From NCBI GenBank assembly GCA_036489565.1, contig DASXFN010000033.1, forward strand, positions 43,487 to 107,486: 64,000 nt of DNA, given 5' to 3'. Under the pieces are notes generated by a model. The model worked only from the letters and a program-made list of their open reading frames with translations. It made no database searches and was not told the origin of the DNA. Numbering within the stretch: the stretch's first letter is position 1; the number at the start of each line of letters is the position of its first letter. Source of the DNA: JAICKN01 sp036489565 (GTDB lineage: Bacteria; Acidobacteriota; Terriglobia; Terriglobales; Acidobacteriaceae). Of this stretch, positions 42,559 through 50,580 are shown piece after piece. The translations under genes and the position numbers were made by a program.

Positions 42559-44667
42559 ATGGCGACAACAATGGAAGCTAAAGCTGGTTGGGAAGTGAAA
42601 TCCGTTCAAACCCTGCAGCCCGCGGAAAGACCAAAGAAGACACCCAAAAAGAAAGCGATTTGGCAGTGGAAGATCGTCCGATGTGCGATCTGGGATTCAT
42701 TTCTCAAGCTGAATCCGCGCACGATGATGGCCAACCCCGTCATGTTCGTGGTGGAAATTGGGAGCGTTATCACGACCGCTCTGCTTTTCAAAGGCGGCAC
42801 CGGCTTTGCGTTCAACCTGCAGATCACGCTATGGCTGTGGTTCACGGTCATGTTTGCGAATTTTGCCGAAGCTGTGGCGGAGGGCCGCGGAAAAGCGCAG
42901 GCAGATACCCTCCGTAAAGCTCGATCTGAGACCATGGCCAACCGGCTTACCGGAAGCGGCGATGAAGTGGAGCAAGTGGCAAGCTCAAAACTCCGGGCTG
43001 GCGACTTGGTATTTGCTTCCGCGGGAGAGTTGATCCCATCCGACGGTGAAATCATCGAAGGAGTCGCGTCGGTGGATGAATCCGCAATTACCGGCGAATC
43101 GGCTCCGGTCATCCGTGAAGCTGGAGGCGATCGTTCGGCAGTAACCGGGGGTACGCGCGTGCTCTCTGACAAGATTAAGATCAAAATCACTTCCAACCCT
43201 GGCGAAACTTTCATGGACCGCATGATCGCTTTGGTCGAAGGGGCGGAGCGGCAGAAGACCCCGAACGAAATCGCGCTCAACATTCTGCTCGCGGGGCTCA
43301 CCATCATTTTCCTTTTGGCCGTCGTCTCACTGCAGCCGTACGCCATCTATTCGGGTTCCCCGCAAACGGTGTTTGTTTTGGTCTCCCTACTCGTTTGCCT
43401 TATTCCAACAACCATTGGCGGATTGTTGTCCGCCATCGGCATTGCGGGCATGGATCGCCTGGTGCAGCACAACGTGCTGGCAATGTCAGGCCGCGCGGTA
43501 GAAGCTGCGGGAGACGTCAACACGCTTCTGCTCGATAAGACAGGGACCATCACACTTGGCAACCGGCAGGCCGCCAGATTTATTCCTGCCCCCGGTGTGA
43601 CCGAACAGGAACTTGCCGACGCCGCGCAGTTGTCCTCCCTTGCCGACGAGACTCCCGAAGGCCGCTCCATCGTAGTGCTCGCCAAGGAAAAGTACGGCTT
43701 GCGTGGCCGCGAATTGGCCTCCCGTGAAGCCCATTTTGTGCCCTTCACGGCGCAAACGCGAATGTCTGGAGTGGACATTAACGGTTTCGAAATCCGCAAA
43801 GGCGCTGCCGAATCAGTGGGAGTTTATTTGTTGCAGCATGGATGCAAAGTCCCCGCTCGAGTGAACGCTATCGTCGAAGAAATATCGCGTGCAGGAAGTA
43901 CGCCGCTTGTTGTCGTCGAAAAGACTCGTGGCGCGTTGGGCGTTATTGAACTGAAAGACATTGTTAAGGGCGGGATGCGGGAGCGCTTTAATCAGTTGCG
44001 GGCCATGGGCATTCGTACGGTCATGATTACTGGAGACAATCCGCTTACGGCGGCCGCGATTGCGCGGGAAGCCGGCGTGGACGACTTTCTCGCCCAGGCT
44101 ACTCCCAAAGACAAGATGGACCTGATTAGGCGGGAGCAGAGCGAAGGCAAACTCGTCGCCATGACCGGCGATGGTACCAACGATGCCCCGGCGCTTGCTC
44201 AGGCAGATGTCGGCGTCGCCATGAATACCGGCACGCAGGCAGCCAAGGAAGCGGGAAATATGGTGGACCTGGATTCCAATCCCACCAAGCTTATTGAAAT
44301 TGTGGAAATCGGAAAGCAACTGTTGATGACACGCGGCGCGTTGACCACATTCTCGATCGCAAACGACGTGGCGAAATACTTCGCCATCATTCCCGCGATG
44401 TTTGCCGCCACCTTTCCAGTTCTCAACGCGCTTAACATCATGCACCTGCAAACTCCGCAGTCAGCGATTCTTTCCGCCGTGATTTTTAACGCGTTGATTA
44501 TTGTCGGCCTGATTCCACTGGCGTTGCGCGGAGTCAAATATCGCCCCATGGGCGCCGCCGCGCTGCTACGCAACAATCTTTGGACTTATGGCGCCGGCGG
44601 GATCATCATCCCGTTCATCGGAATTAAGCTGATTGACTTGATGATTACGCACATCGGACTCGCGTAA
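42559..44667 (+). CDS. kdpB: Potassium-transporting P-type ATPase subunit KdpB
   Basis: 702 aa energy-coupling subunit. Hallmarks are the dephosphorylation loop ITGESAPVIREAGGD, the phosphorylated Asp in LLLDKTGTITLGNRQA, the nucleotide-domain region PEGRSIVVLAKEKYGLRGRE, and MTGDGTNDAPALAQADVGVA. It follows kdpA by nine bases. Length and motifs are standard for KdpB, with an N-terminal extension of about 25 Lys-rich residues. Confidence 0.97.
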   Translation: MATTMEAKAGWEVKSVQTLQPAERPKKTPKKKAIWQWKIVRCAIWDSFLKLNPRTMMANPVMFVVEIGSVITTALLFKGGTGFAFNLQITLWLWFTVMFANFAEAVAEGRGKAQADTLRKARSETMANRLTGSGDEVEQVASSKLRAGDLVFASAGELIPSDGEIIEGVASVDESAITGESAPVIREAGGDRSAVTGGTRVLSDKIKIKITSNPGETFMDRMIALVEGAERQKTPNEIALNILLAGLTIIFLLAVVSLQPYAIYSGSPQTVFVLVSLLVCLIPTTIGGLLSAIGIAGMDRLVQHNVLAMSGRAVEAAGDVNTLLLDKTGTITLGNRQAARFIPAPGVTEQELADAAQLSSLADETPEGRSIVVLAKEKYGLRGRELASREAHFVPFTAQTRMSGVDINGFEIRKGAAESVGVYLLQHGCKVPARVNAIVEEISRAGSTPLVVVEKTRGALGVIELKDIVKGGMRERFNQLRAMGIRTVMITGDNPLTAAAIAREAGVDDFLAQATPKDKMDLIRREQSEGKLVAMTGDGTNDAPALAQADVGVAMNTGTQAAKEAGNMVDLDSNPTKLIEIVEIGKQLLMTRGALTTFSIANDVAKYFAIIPAMFAATFPVLNALNIMHLQTPQSAILSAVIFNALIIVGLIPLALRGVKYRPMGAAALLRNNLWTYGAGGIIIPFIGIKLIDLMITHIGLA

Positions 44668-44696
44668 GTTCGATGCGCACGAGAAAGAGGCATGCG

Positions 44697-45311
44697 ATGA
44701 AGAAAAATTTACTGACTGCAGTACTCATGACCGTGGCGACGACGATTCTGCTCGGAATTATTTATCCGCTGGTAGTGACCGGACTCGCGCAAATGCTCTT
44801 TCACGATAAAGCGAATGGTCAATTGATTCAGCGGGACGGCAAAATAATTGGTTCACGGATCATCGGGCAGTCATTTACCGCAGCCAGATATTTTCACTCC
44901 AGGCCGTCAGCAGCGGGAGCGGGATACGATGCGGCGAACTCATCCCCCAGTAATCTTGGCCCTACGAACCAGAAATTAATTGATCGCGTAAAAAGCGACG
45001 TCGCCACTCTTCAAGCGGAAAACACAGGCGTGCCGGTCCCGGTTGATCTCGTAACCACCTCAGCTTCCGGCCTCGACCCGGATATTTCTCCTGCGGCGGC
45101 ATACTTCCAACTTCCGCGCATCGCGCATGAACGAAACATGAGCGCCGAGCAGGTTCGGCAGTTGATTGCAACTCATACCGAGCAACGCCAGTTGGGAATT
45201 TTAGGCGAGCCTCGAGTCAACGTCCTGGAATTAAATTTGGCGCTCGATCAAGCAGTCGGAAGTGGCGCTCCTAATCGCAACCCCACCGACGACTCACGCG
45301 CTTTACAATGA
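44697..45311 (+). CDS. kdpC: Potassium-transporting ATPase subunit KdpC
   Basis: Start at 44697 (MKKNLLTAVLMTVATTILLG, AGAGG 8 bases upstream) gives 204 aa; the frame also opens at 44673. One membrane helix, then periplasmic KdpC blocks: IGSRIIGQSFTAARYFHSRP, SNLGPTNQKLIDRVKSDVAT and VTTSASGLDPDISPAAAYFQ. It closes the operon, and its end overlaps the convergent MBL gene by 9 bases. Confidence 0.95.
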   Translation: MKKNLLTAVLMTVATTILLGIIYPLVVTGLAQMLFHDKANGQLIQRDGKIIGSRIIGQSFTAARYFHSRPSAAGAGYDAANSSPSNLGPTNQKLIDRVKSDVATLQAENTGVPVPVDLVTTSASGLDPDISPAAAYFQLPRIAHERNMSAEQVRQLIATHTEQRQLGILGEPRVNVLELNLALDQAVGSGAPNRNPTDDSRALQ

Positions 45312-46166
45312 AATTGGTTCCGAATCCGCCGCGTGCGGTGCGACCTTCCCTTCCTTATTTCGTTCGAGGAAGGCCCAGGGAATCTGCGGATCGTGGGTGA
45401 ACATGGTGAGCCATTTTCCGGGGATCGCCTCTTCATAGAAGCGCTTCTTGCTTTCCATGGTGATCAAAGGTTCCAAATCAAATGCCATCACCCAGGAAAG
45501 ATCGAGATGCGCCGTCGTCGGGATCAGATCGGCGATATAGCAGGCGGTCTCGCCTTCGCTTTGCACCAGAATCGCCTGCATGTGTTCGGTATGCCCACGA
45601 AACACGCGCACCGAAATCCCCGGCACAATCTCCTGGTTGCCGTTGATGAGCTTCATCTGTCCGCTCTCCACCAACGGATCGTAGTTGTCGCTGATGTAGC
45701 TGACCGCATCGCGCTCATGCTGTTCGCGCGCGTGGAGCAGTTCTCCCTCCTGCGCGTAATAAACCGCGTTAGGGAACGTTGGCAATACGCTGCCATTTTT
45801 GCGGATTGTGTTCCATCCGCAGTGGTCGAAGTGCAAATGGCTGTTGATAACAATGTCAATTTCTTCCGGCACAATCCCAGCTGCCTTCAGATTGTCCACG
45901 AGCCCAGCAGGCATTCCAAAAATCGACGCCATTTTCGGCGTCAGCTTATTGCCCAACCCGGTTTCAATCAGCACAGTATTCTTCCCGGTGCGCACCACTA
46001 CTGAATTCAATGAGAATGGAATGCGATTGTTCTCATCCGCCGGCATCTTCCGTTGCCACATCACCTTGGGCACCACGCCGAACATCGCTCCACCGTCAAA
46101 TTGGTAAGTGCCGTCGCTGACCGCAATCAACTCAAACTTCCCTAACTTGCGCTTCATGGCTTGCAA
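45303..46166 (-). CDS. Metallo-beta-lactamase-fold hydrolase
   Basis: 287 aa with the metal motif HxHxDH in NSHLHFDHCGWN (about residues 108-119) and later His/Asp ligands around VFRGHTEHMQAIL and CYIADLIPTTAHLDLSW. The N-terminal FELIAVSDGTYQFDGGAMFG and VLIETGLGNKLTPKMASIFG resemble AHL-lactonase-like and methyl-parathion-type hydrolases. Real substrate unknown. Convergent with kdpC and divergent from the FmdB gene. Confidence 0.87.
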   Translation of the reverse strand: MQAMKRKLGKFELIAVSDGTYQFDGGAMFGVVPKVMWQRKMPADENNRIPFSLNSVVVRTGKNTVLIETGLGNKLTPKMASIFGMPAGLVDNLKAAGIVPEEIDIVINSHLHFDHCGWNTIRKNGSVLPTFPNAVYYAQEGELLHAREQHERDAVSYISDNYDPLVESGQMKLINGNQEIVPGISVRVFRGHTEHMQAILVQSEGETACYIADLIPTTAHLDLSWVMAFDLEPLITMESKKRFYEEAIPGKWLTMFTHDPQIPWAFLERNKEGKVAPHAADSEPISL

Positions 46167-46324
46167 CGTACGTTCTCCTTAAGGTCTTATGGGTCCGTTA
46201 CGGGCTTCACGGCAGCGCTCCACGGGCGAGCTTTCGAGCTTCAACCGCTGCCAATATTTTCTCATGACTCCAGCAAACGGATTTGAAACTCAGCGCTCGC
46301 CTTTTCGATTAACCCTGGCGCAAA

Positions 46325-46353
46325 TTGACGGACGCGCCTTTAGCTCCTAGAAT
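46325..46353 (+). promoter_or_regulatory. Sigma-70-type promoter for the FmdB gene
   Basis: TTGACG (46325-46330) and TAGAAT (46348-46353) with a 17-base spacer, about 60 bases before the ATG. Just downstream the 5' leader contains a perfect 16-base palindrome AAGAAGCTAGCTTCTT (46375-46390), a possible leader hairpin. Confidence 0.75.
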
Positions 46354-46412
46354 CATGAGCAGGAATCAAAAGAAAAGAAGCTAGCTTCTTCTTCCTGAAT
46401 TTATAAAAATAC

Positions 46413-46769
46413 ATGCCACTTTACGAGTACCTCTGCAAAAAATGCGGTCACCGCTTTGAGAAGATCCAGAAGTTCTCTGACCGCATGGTAAAAAAGTGTC
46501 CCGATTGCGGCGGGCCCGTCGAACAGGTCATATCCGCTCCCGCCGTACAATTTAAAGGCTCGGGCTGGTATGTGACTGATTACGCGAAGAAGTCGTCCAC
46601 GGCTACCTCCTCTAATTCCAATGGAGATTCGGCCTCAAAGTCGGATTCCAAATCCGACAGTTCCTCCAAATCTGAAAGCTCTTCCAAGGAAAGTTCTTCA
46701 AACAAAGAGAGCTCTTCCAAAAAAGACGATAAACCGAAAGCCGAGAGCAAGAAGTCCGAAAAGAAGTAG
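46413..46769 (+). CDS. FmdB-family zinc-ribbon protein with a Ser/Lys-rich tail
   Basis: 118 aa. The N-terminal zinc ribbon has YLCKKCGHRF and VKKCPDCGGPVEQVISAPAV (CxxC twice), followed by QFKGSGWYVTDYAKK. From about residue 63 the chain is a low-complexity tail of Ser, Lys, Asp and Glu. FmdB-type proteins are putative regulators of unknown mechanism; the highly polar tail is common in this group but longer here than the folded part needs. Confidence 0.9.
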   Translation: MPLYEYLCKKCGHRFEKIQKFSDRMVKKCPDCGGPVEQVISAPAVQFKGSGWYVTDYAKKSSTATSSNSNGDSASKSDSKSDSSSKSESSSKESSSNKESSSKKDDKPKAESKKSEKK

Positions 46770-46891
46770 GCGTTGCGATGTAGGCGTGAGCGTTCCGCCC
46801 GTGCAACCGTGAGTGTCCCCGCTAGTGAATCCTTTCTTGTCCTCCGACATCCAACGTAGTGCAAATTAGTCGTTATAACGAGGATATTCCC

Positions 46892-47590
46892 ATGATCACG
46901 ATTCGACCCAGCAAGCAACGCGGCGGCGGAGACTACGGATGGCTCAACACCAAACATACCTTCTCCTTCGACCAGTATTACGATCCCAAATGGATGGGCT
47001 TCCGCTCCTTGCGCGTTATCAATGAGGACTTCGTCGCGGCCGGTCAGGGTTTTCCCATGCATCCGCACCGGGACATGGAGATCATTACCTACGTCCTCGA
47101 AGGCGCGCTCCAGCACAATGACAGCATGGGCAACGGCTCCATAATCCGCCCCGGCGACGGACAGCTTATGAGCGCCGGCAGCGGCGTTCGACATAGCGAA
47201 GCCAATTCGTCGAAAACGGACTCCGTGCACCTGCTGCAAATCTGGATCATGCCCGAAAAGCGCGGCATCGAGCCAAGCTACGCGCAGAAGTCATTTCCAG
47301 AAGAAGAAAAGAAGGGCAAGCTGCGCCTGATCGCCAGTCCCGACGCAAAAGACGGATCGGTGAAAATCAATCAGGATGCAAAGCTTTATGTCTCACTGCT
47401 GGAGCCAGGGGAGGAAGTCCAACATGAGCTGGCAAAGAATCGCCATGCGTGGTTACAAGTAGCCAAGGGCACAATTGAACTGAACGGCAAGAAGCTGAAC
47501 CAGGGCGACGGAGCGGCCGTGAGCGACGAAACTACGTTATTGCTGAAAGGTGTTGCCGATGCAGAGGTCCTGATTTTCGATCTGTCTTAA
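46892..47590 (+). CDS. Pirin family protein (YhhW-like)
   Basis: Two-cupin protein of about 232 aa starting at ATG 46892 (MITIRPSKQRGGGDYGWLNT) with GAGGAT upstream. Metal-site blocks are visible in FPMHPHRDMEIITYVLEGAL and QHNDSMGNGSIIRPGDGQLM, then AGSGVRHSEANSSKTDSVHL. The GDYGWLNTKHTFSF opening is typical of the quercetinase-like YhhW group. Its last codons run into a 15-bp tandem repeat. Function in this organism unknown. Confidence 0.93.
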   Translation: MITIRPSKQRGGGDYGWLNTKHTFSFDQYYDPKWMGFRSLRVINEDFVAAGQGFPMHPHRDMEIITYVLEGALQHNDSMGNGSIIRPGDGQLMSAGSGVRHSEANSSKTDSVHLLQIWIMPEKRGIEPSYAQKSFPEEEKKGKLRLIASPDAKDGSVKINQDAKLYVSLLEPGEEVQHELAKNRHAWLQVAKGTIELNGKKLNQGDGAAVSDETTLLLKGVADAEVLIFDLS

Positions 47591-47638
47591 GCCAATCTGT
47601 CTTAAGTCGATCCGTCTTAAATTGATCTCTCTTGAATT
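47579..47638. repeat. Four degenerate 15-bp tandem repeats at the pirin gene end
   Basis: Units at 47579, 47594, 47609 and 47624: GATCTGTCTTAAGCC, AATCTGTCTTAAGTC, GATCCGTCTTAAATT and GATCTCTCTTGAATT. The first unit supplies the pirin stop codon; units two and three carry a further TAA in the same frame, and unit four has diverged. It looks like slippage or duplication of the gene's end. Confidence 0.85.
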
Positions 47639-47700
47639 GTCATGCTGAGCGAGCAGTTGCTCCGTGAAAGCGGAGCAACGCGCAGTCGAAGCATCCCTAC
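47638..47700. repeat. Dispersed TGTCAT-type palindromic repeat
   Basis: Begins TTGTCATGCTGAGCGAGCAG and contains a perfect 9-bp hairpin GTTGCTCCG (47656-47664) / CGGAGCAAC (47671-47679). It is directly joined to the 15-bp tandem repeats and is another copy of the same broad family as those at 9484, 10141 and 14742. Confidence 0.75.
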
Positions 47701-47825
47701 CGTCAAAACTCATCCTTCTGCTTTTATTGTTCCCCGCCGAATATTTGCGGTTACAATAACTCGGTTGTTCGCTAAAGTCAGACTAGGGCGAATCGCAGGT
47801 TAAAGCGCAGGAGAAATCATCCCTT

Positions 47826-49139
47826 ATGGCAATTACTCAGGTAAATAGTTCTGCCACGACCGCCCCCGCACCGCAATCCACCAACACGGCCGCGCTGTCG
47901 GTCGTCACCACATTATTTTTCATGTGGGGATTTCTCACCGCGCTCAACGATATCTTGATCCCGCACCTCAAGCCGATCTTCGACTTGAACTATACGCAGA
48001 TACTGCTGATTCAATTCGCATTCTTTTCTTCTTACTTCATATTTTCAATTCCTTCCGGCAAGGTAGTTGACTGGGTGGGCTACAAACGCGCCATGGTCAT
48101 CGGGCTGCTCACAATGGCTGTCGGCGCATTCATGTTTATTCCGGCCGCAGCTGTACCCTCCTATCCGCTGTTTCTCGCGGCTTTGATCGTCTTAGCGGCG
48201 GGAATGACGGTTTTACAGGTGTCGGCAAATCCCTATGTAGCCGTGCTCGGTTCTCCGAAGACGGCGTCCAGCCGGCTGAACCTTACCCAGGCCTTCAATT
48301 CCGTGGGTACTATGATCGGACCCTATCTGGGCGGTCTTATCATCCTTACTACCGTTCCCACAATGGATGAAATCCATCGCATGGCTCCGGATGTTCTTCG
48401 CTCCTTCCGTATCGAGCAAGCATCGTCCGTCAAATTGCCTTATCTCGGGTTTGGTTTAATTCTCATAGCGCTTGCCATTTTCATCGCTTTTGTAAAGTTG
48501 CCGGTCATTGAATCCGCTGTTCATCATAAAGGCGAGTACACGGCAAGCATCTGGCAATACAAACATCTCGTTTTGGGTGCAGTCGGAATCTTCGTGTACG
48601 TAGGCGCGGAAGTATCCATCGGAAGCCTCCTCATCAACTACATGACCCAGCCGCAATTCGGCGGCGTCTCTCCAAAAACCGCCGCAACCATTGTAGGGTT
48701 CTGCTATTGGGGCGGTGCCATGGTTGGCAGATTCATCGGTTCTGCCGTCCTTCAGAAAGTCCGCACAAATCTTGTACTCGGTACGGCTGCCTTTGTTGCT
48801 TTTCTCCTGGTGTGTACTTCTATGCTGACCTTTGGACACGTCGCCATGTGGAGTTTGATTCTTGTCGGCCTCTTCAACTCCGTCATGTTCCCAAGTATTT
48901 TCACCTCCGGCATCGCTGAGTTGGGACCTCTTACCAGCAAGGGCTCAACGCTGCTGATCATGGCCATCGTTGGCGGAGCGCTCATTCCTCTTGCCACCGG
49001 CAAACTGGCGGATACTCCCAGCGTCGGCCTACATCATTCCTTTATCCTCGCGGCGATTTGCTATCTCTACATCATGTATTACGGATATATCGGTTCGAAG
49101 CCGACTGGCCCAGGAATCACAGAAGCGGTATCTCAGTAA
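47826..49139 (+). CDS. Sugar MFS transporter (FucP/GlcP-like)
   Basis: 437 aa, 12 membrane segments, inner membrane. The family signature for fucose/glucose symporters is visible in TTLFFMWGFLTALNDILIPH, LIQFAFFSSYFIFSIPSGKV and GMTVLQVSANPYVAVLGSPK; the second half shows VGAEVSIGSLLINYMTQPQF and GGALIPLATGKLADTPS. Members import L-fucose, glucose, galactose or N-acetylglucosamine with protons. No sugar catabolic gene is adjacent, so the substrate is open. GGAGAA lies about 11 bases upstream. Confidence 0.9.
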   Translation: MAITQVNSSATTAPAPQSTNTAALSVVTTLFFMWGFLTALNDILIPHLKPIFDLNYTQILLIQFAFFSSYFIFSIPSGKVVDWVGYKRAMVIGLLTMAVGAFMFIPAAAVPSYPLFLAALIVLAAGMTVLQVSANPYVAVLGSPKTASSRLNLTQAFNSVGTMIGPYLGGLIILTTVPTMDEIHRMAPDVLRSFRIEQASSVKLPYLGFGLILIALAIFIAFVKLPVIESAVHHKGEYTASIWQYKHLVLGAVGIFVYVGAEVSIGSLLINYMTQPQFGGVSPKTAATIVGFCYWGGAMVGRFIGSAVLQKVRTNLVLGTAAFVAFLLVCTSMLTFGHVAMWSLILVGLFNSVMFPSIFTSGIAELGPLTSKGSTLLIMAIVGGALIPLATGKLADTPSVGLHHSFILAAICYLYIMYYGYIGSKPTGPGITEAVSQ

Positions 49140-49356
49140 GTTTGGCAAATTGTTGCGATGTTCTTGTAGCAGGTTTGAGCCACCCAGCGAAGTTGAAGGA
49201 ACCTGGGGTCGCCGGATAGACAGATTCGTCGCTACACTCGGATTTACTTGACAGTGCCGTACTTACCGGATTGTGTACTTACACAATTCGATGGACAATA
49301 TGTTCCACGCGGAACGCCTGTGGATATCGCATAAACTTGAAAACGCTTTCGGCTGT

Positions 49357-50442
49357 TCAGTGCAGGATATTTCGTATCCCAACGGCGGACGCCCCGGCCA
49401 GTACGGGGAAAACAAACGCGCTGGCCCATATCAGAACCTCATTCTTAGGCAGGATTCGCCGCAAGCCCATCAGAGCAAATGGAACTACCGGAATGGCGAA
49501 GCGGGCAAAGCTGCCCAACGCCCACTGCGGATAGTTGTAGCAACAAATTATTAACGTATAGAGGCCCGCAAAAATAAACTCCACCGGCCACGATTTTCGT
49601 TTTTCAGCGCAGGCGTCGGAAGTCAGAAATAAAATGACCCCTGAAAGAATGAACAGCACCCAAACGCAGCCCAGAATGAGGTTTGTGAGCGGTCGATGGC
49701 GGAATATTCCCATCACCACGGCCACCAAGGGGATGCCAAACAGGGGTCGTGAAGTTTCGTATGCATGCACGTTTGCAAAGGAATCATGCACATACAGCCG
49801 AAGAGGCACGATGTATAGCACGCCAATCGTGAGCCCAATCGCTAGAGCACGGAAGAACTTCGAATAATTTCGCCTTTGCAGTAGCACAATCCCGATCGCC
49901 AGTAGTGCGCACAGGCCAAGCGGGCGAGTGATCGTTGCAAAAGAGGCCAGTAAAGCTGCCCACTCCCACTTTTCATGCCGGACCAGCAGGAATGCGCCGA
50001 GCAGCAACGCCATGAATGTAGGTTCCGAGCCGCCAAGTAGAGAACGCTGCATCCAGTCGAAATTCAAGATGACAAAAAAAGCCGCGATCCACCAACCCCA
50101 GAGCCGTGATGCAAAAAAACATGCCAATAAGGAAGAGCCCGCCGATACGATAACGAGAGACGGCCGCAGTGGCAGTGCGCTGACTTTAGAAATCAGTGCG
50201 GTGAGGTAGGACACTCCCCAGAATTGAAATATCTGCAAGCCGGAAAAATTCCATTTAGAAATCGCCTTTGCAATGTCTATGTATCCGCTGCTGTCGCCAC
50301 AAGCGTTAATGGCGTCCGCATATGTTTTGTAATGGAGGACAACCAGTAAAAAACAGGCTGCGGAAATCAGCCAGACAGCCAGCAGTCGAATGTTCGTGCG
50401 ATCTTCGCGGTGATTTTCGTTGGGAAACAGGTTGAGCGCCAT
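49357..50442 (-). CDS. Multi-pass membrane protein, probable glycosyltransferase-like
   Basis: 361 aa with about eight to ten hydrophobic helices (for example LLAVWLISAACFLLVVLHYK, LVIVSAGSSLLACFFASRLW, FRALAIGLTIGVLYIVPLRL). A charged segment after the first helix (AINACGDSSGYIDIAKAISK) and the overall layout resemble GT-C mannosyltransferase-like or PIG-V/GT39-type membrane enzymes, which use lipid-linked sugars. No catalytic Asp pair can be assigned with confidence, so this is tentative. It stands alone. Confidence 0.65.
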   Translation of the reverse strand: MALNLFPNENHREDRTNIRLLAVWLISAACFLLVVLHYKTYADAINACGDSSGYIDIAKAISKWNFSGLQIFQFWGVSYLTALISKVSALPLRPSLVIVSAGSSLLACFFASRLWGWWIAAFFVILNFDWMQRSLLGGSEPTFMALLLGAFLLVRHEKWEWAALLASFATITRPLGLCALLAIGIVLLQRRNYSKFFRALAIGLTIGVLYIVPLRLYVHDSFANVHAYETSRPLFGIPLVAVVMGIFRHRPLTNLILGCVWVLFILSGVILFLTSDACAEKRKSWPVEFIFAGLYTLIICCYNYPQWALGSFARFAIPVVPFALMGLRRILPKNEVLIWASAFVFPVLAGASAVGIRNILH

Positions 50443-50580
50443 TGCTATTATTTCTGTCTAAAGAAATATTACGGTGGAAGGAAAAAGCTAGCGATTGGCA
50501 AGCTTGATACGGAAGGAGTTAGGCGAAAACAAGCCGGTTTGGGAAACTTGTTTTCGCCCAACGAAGTTGCAGGGTAAATC

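Noticed and set aside
47638..47700. Small RNA or terminator after the pirin gene
   Set aside because: The hairpin lacks a T-run and matches the dispersed repeat type, so it is listed as a repeat.
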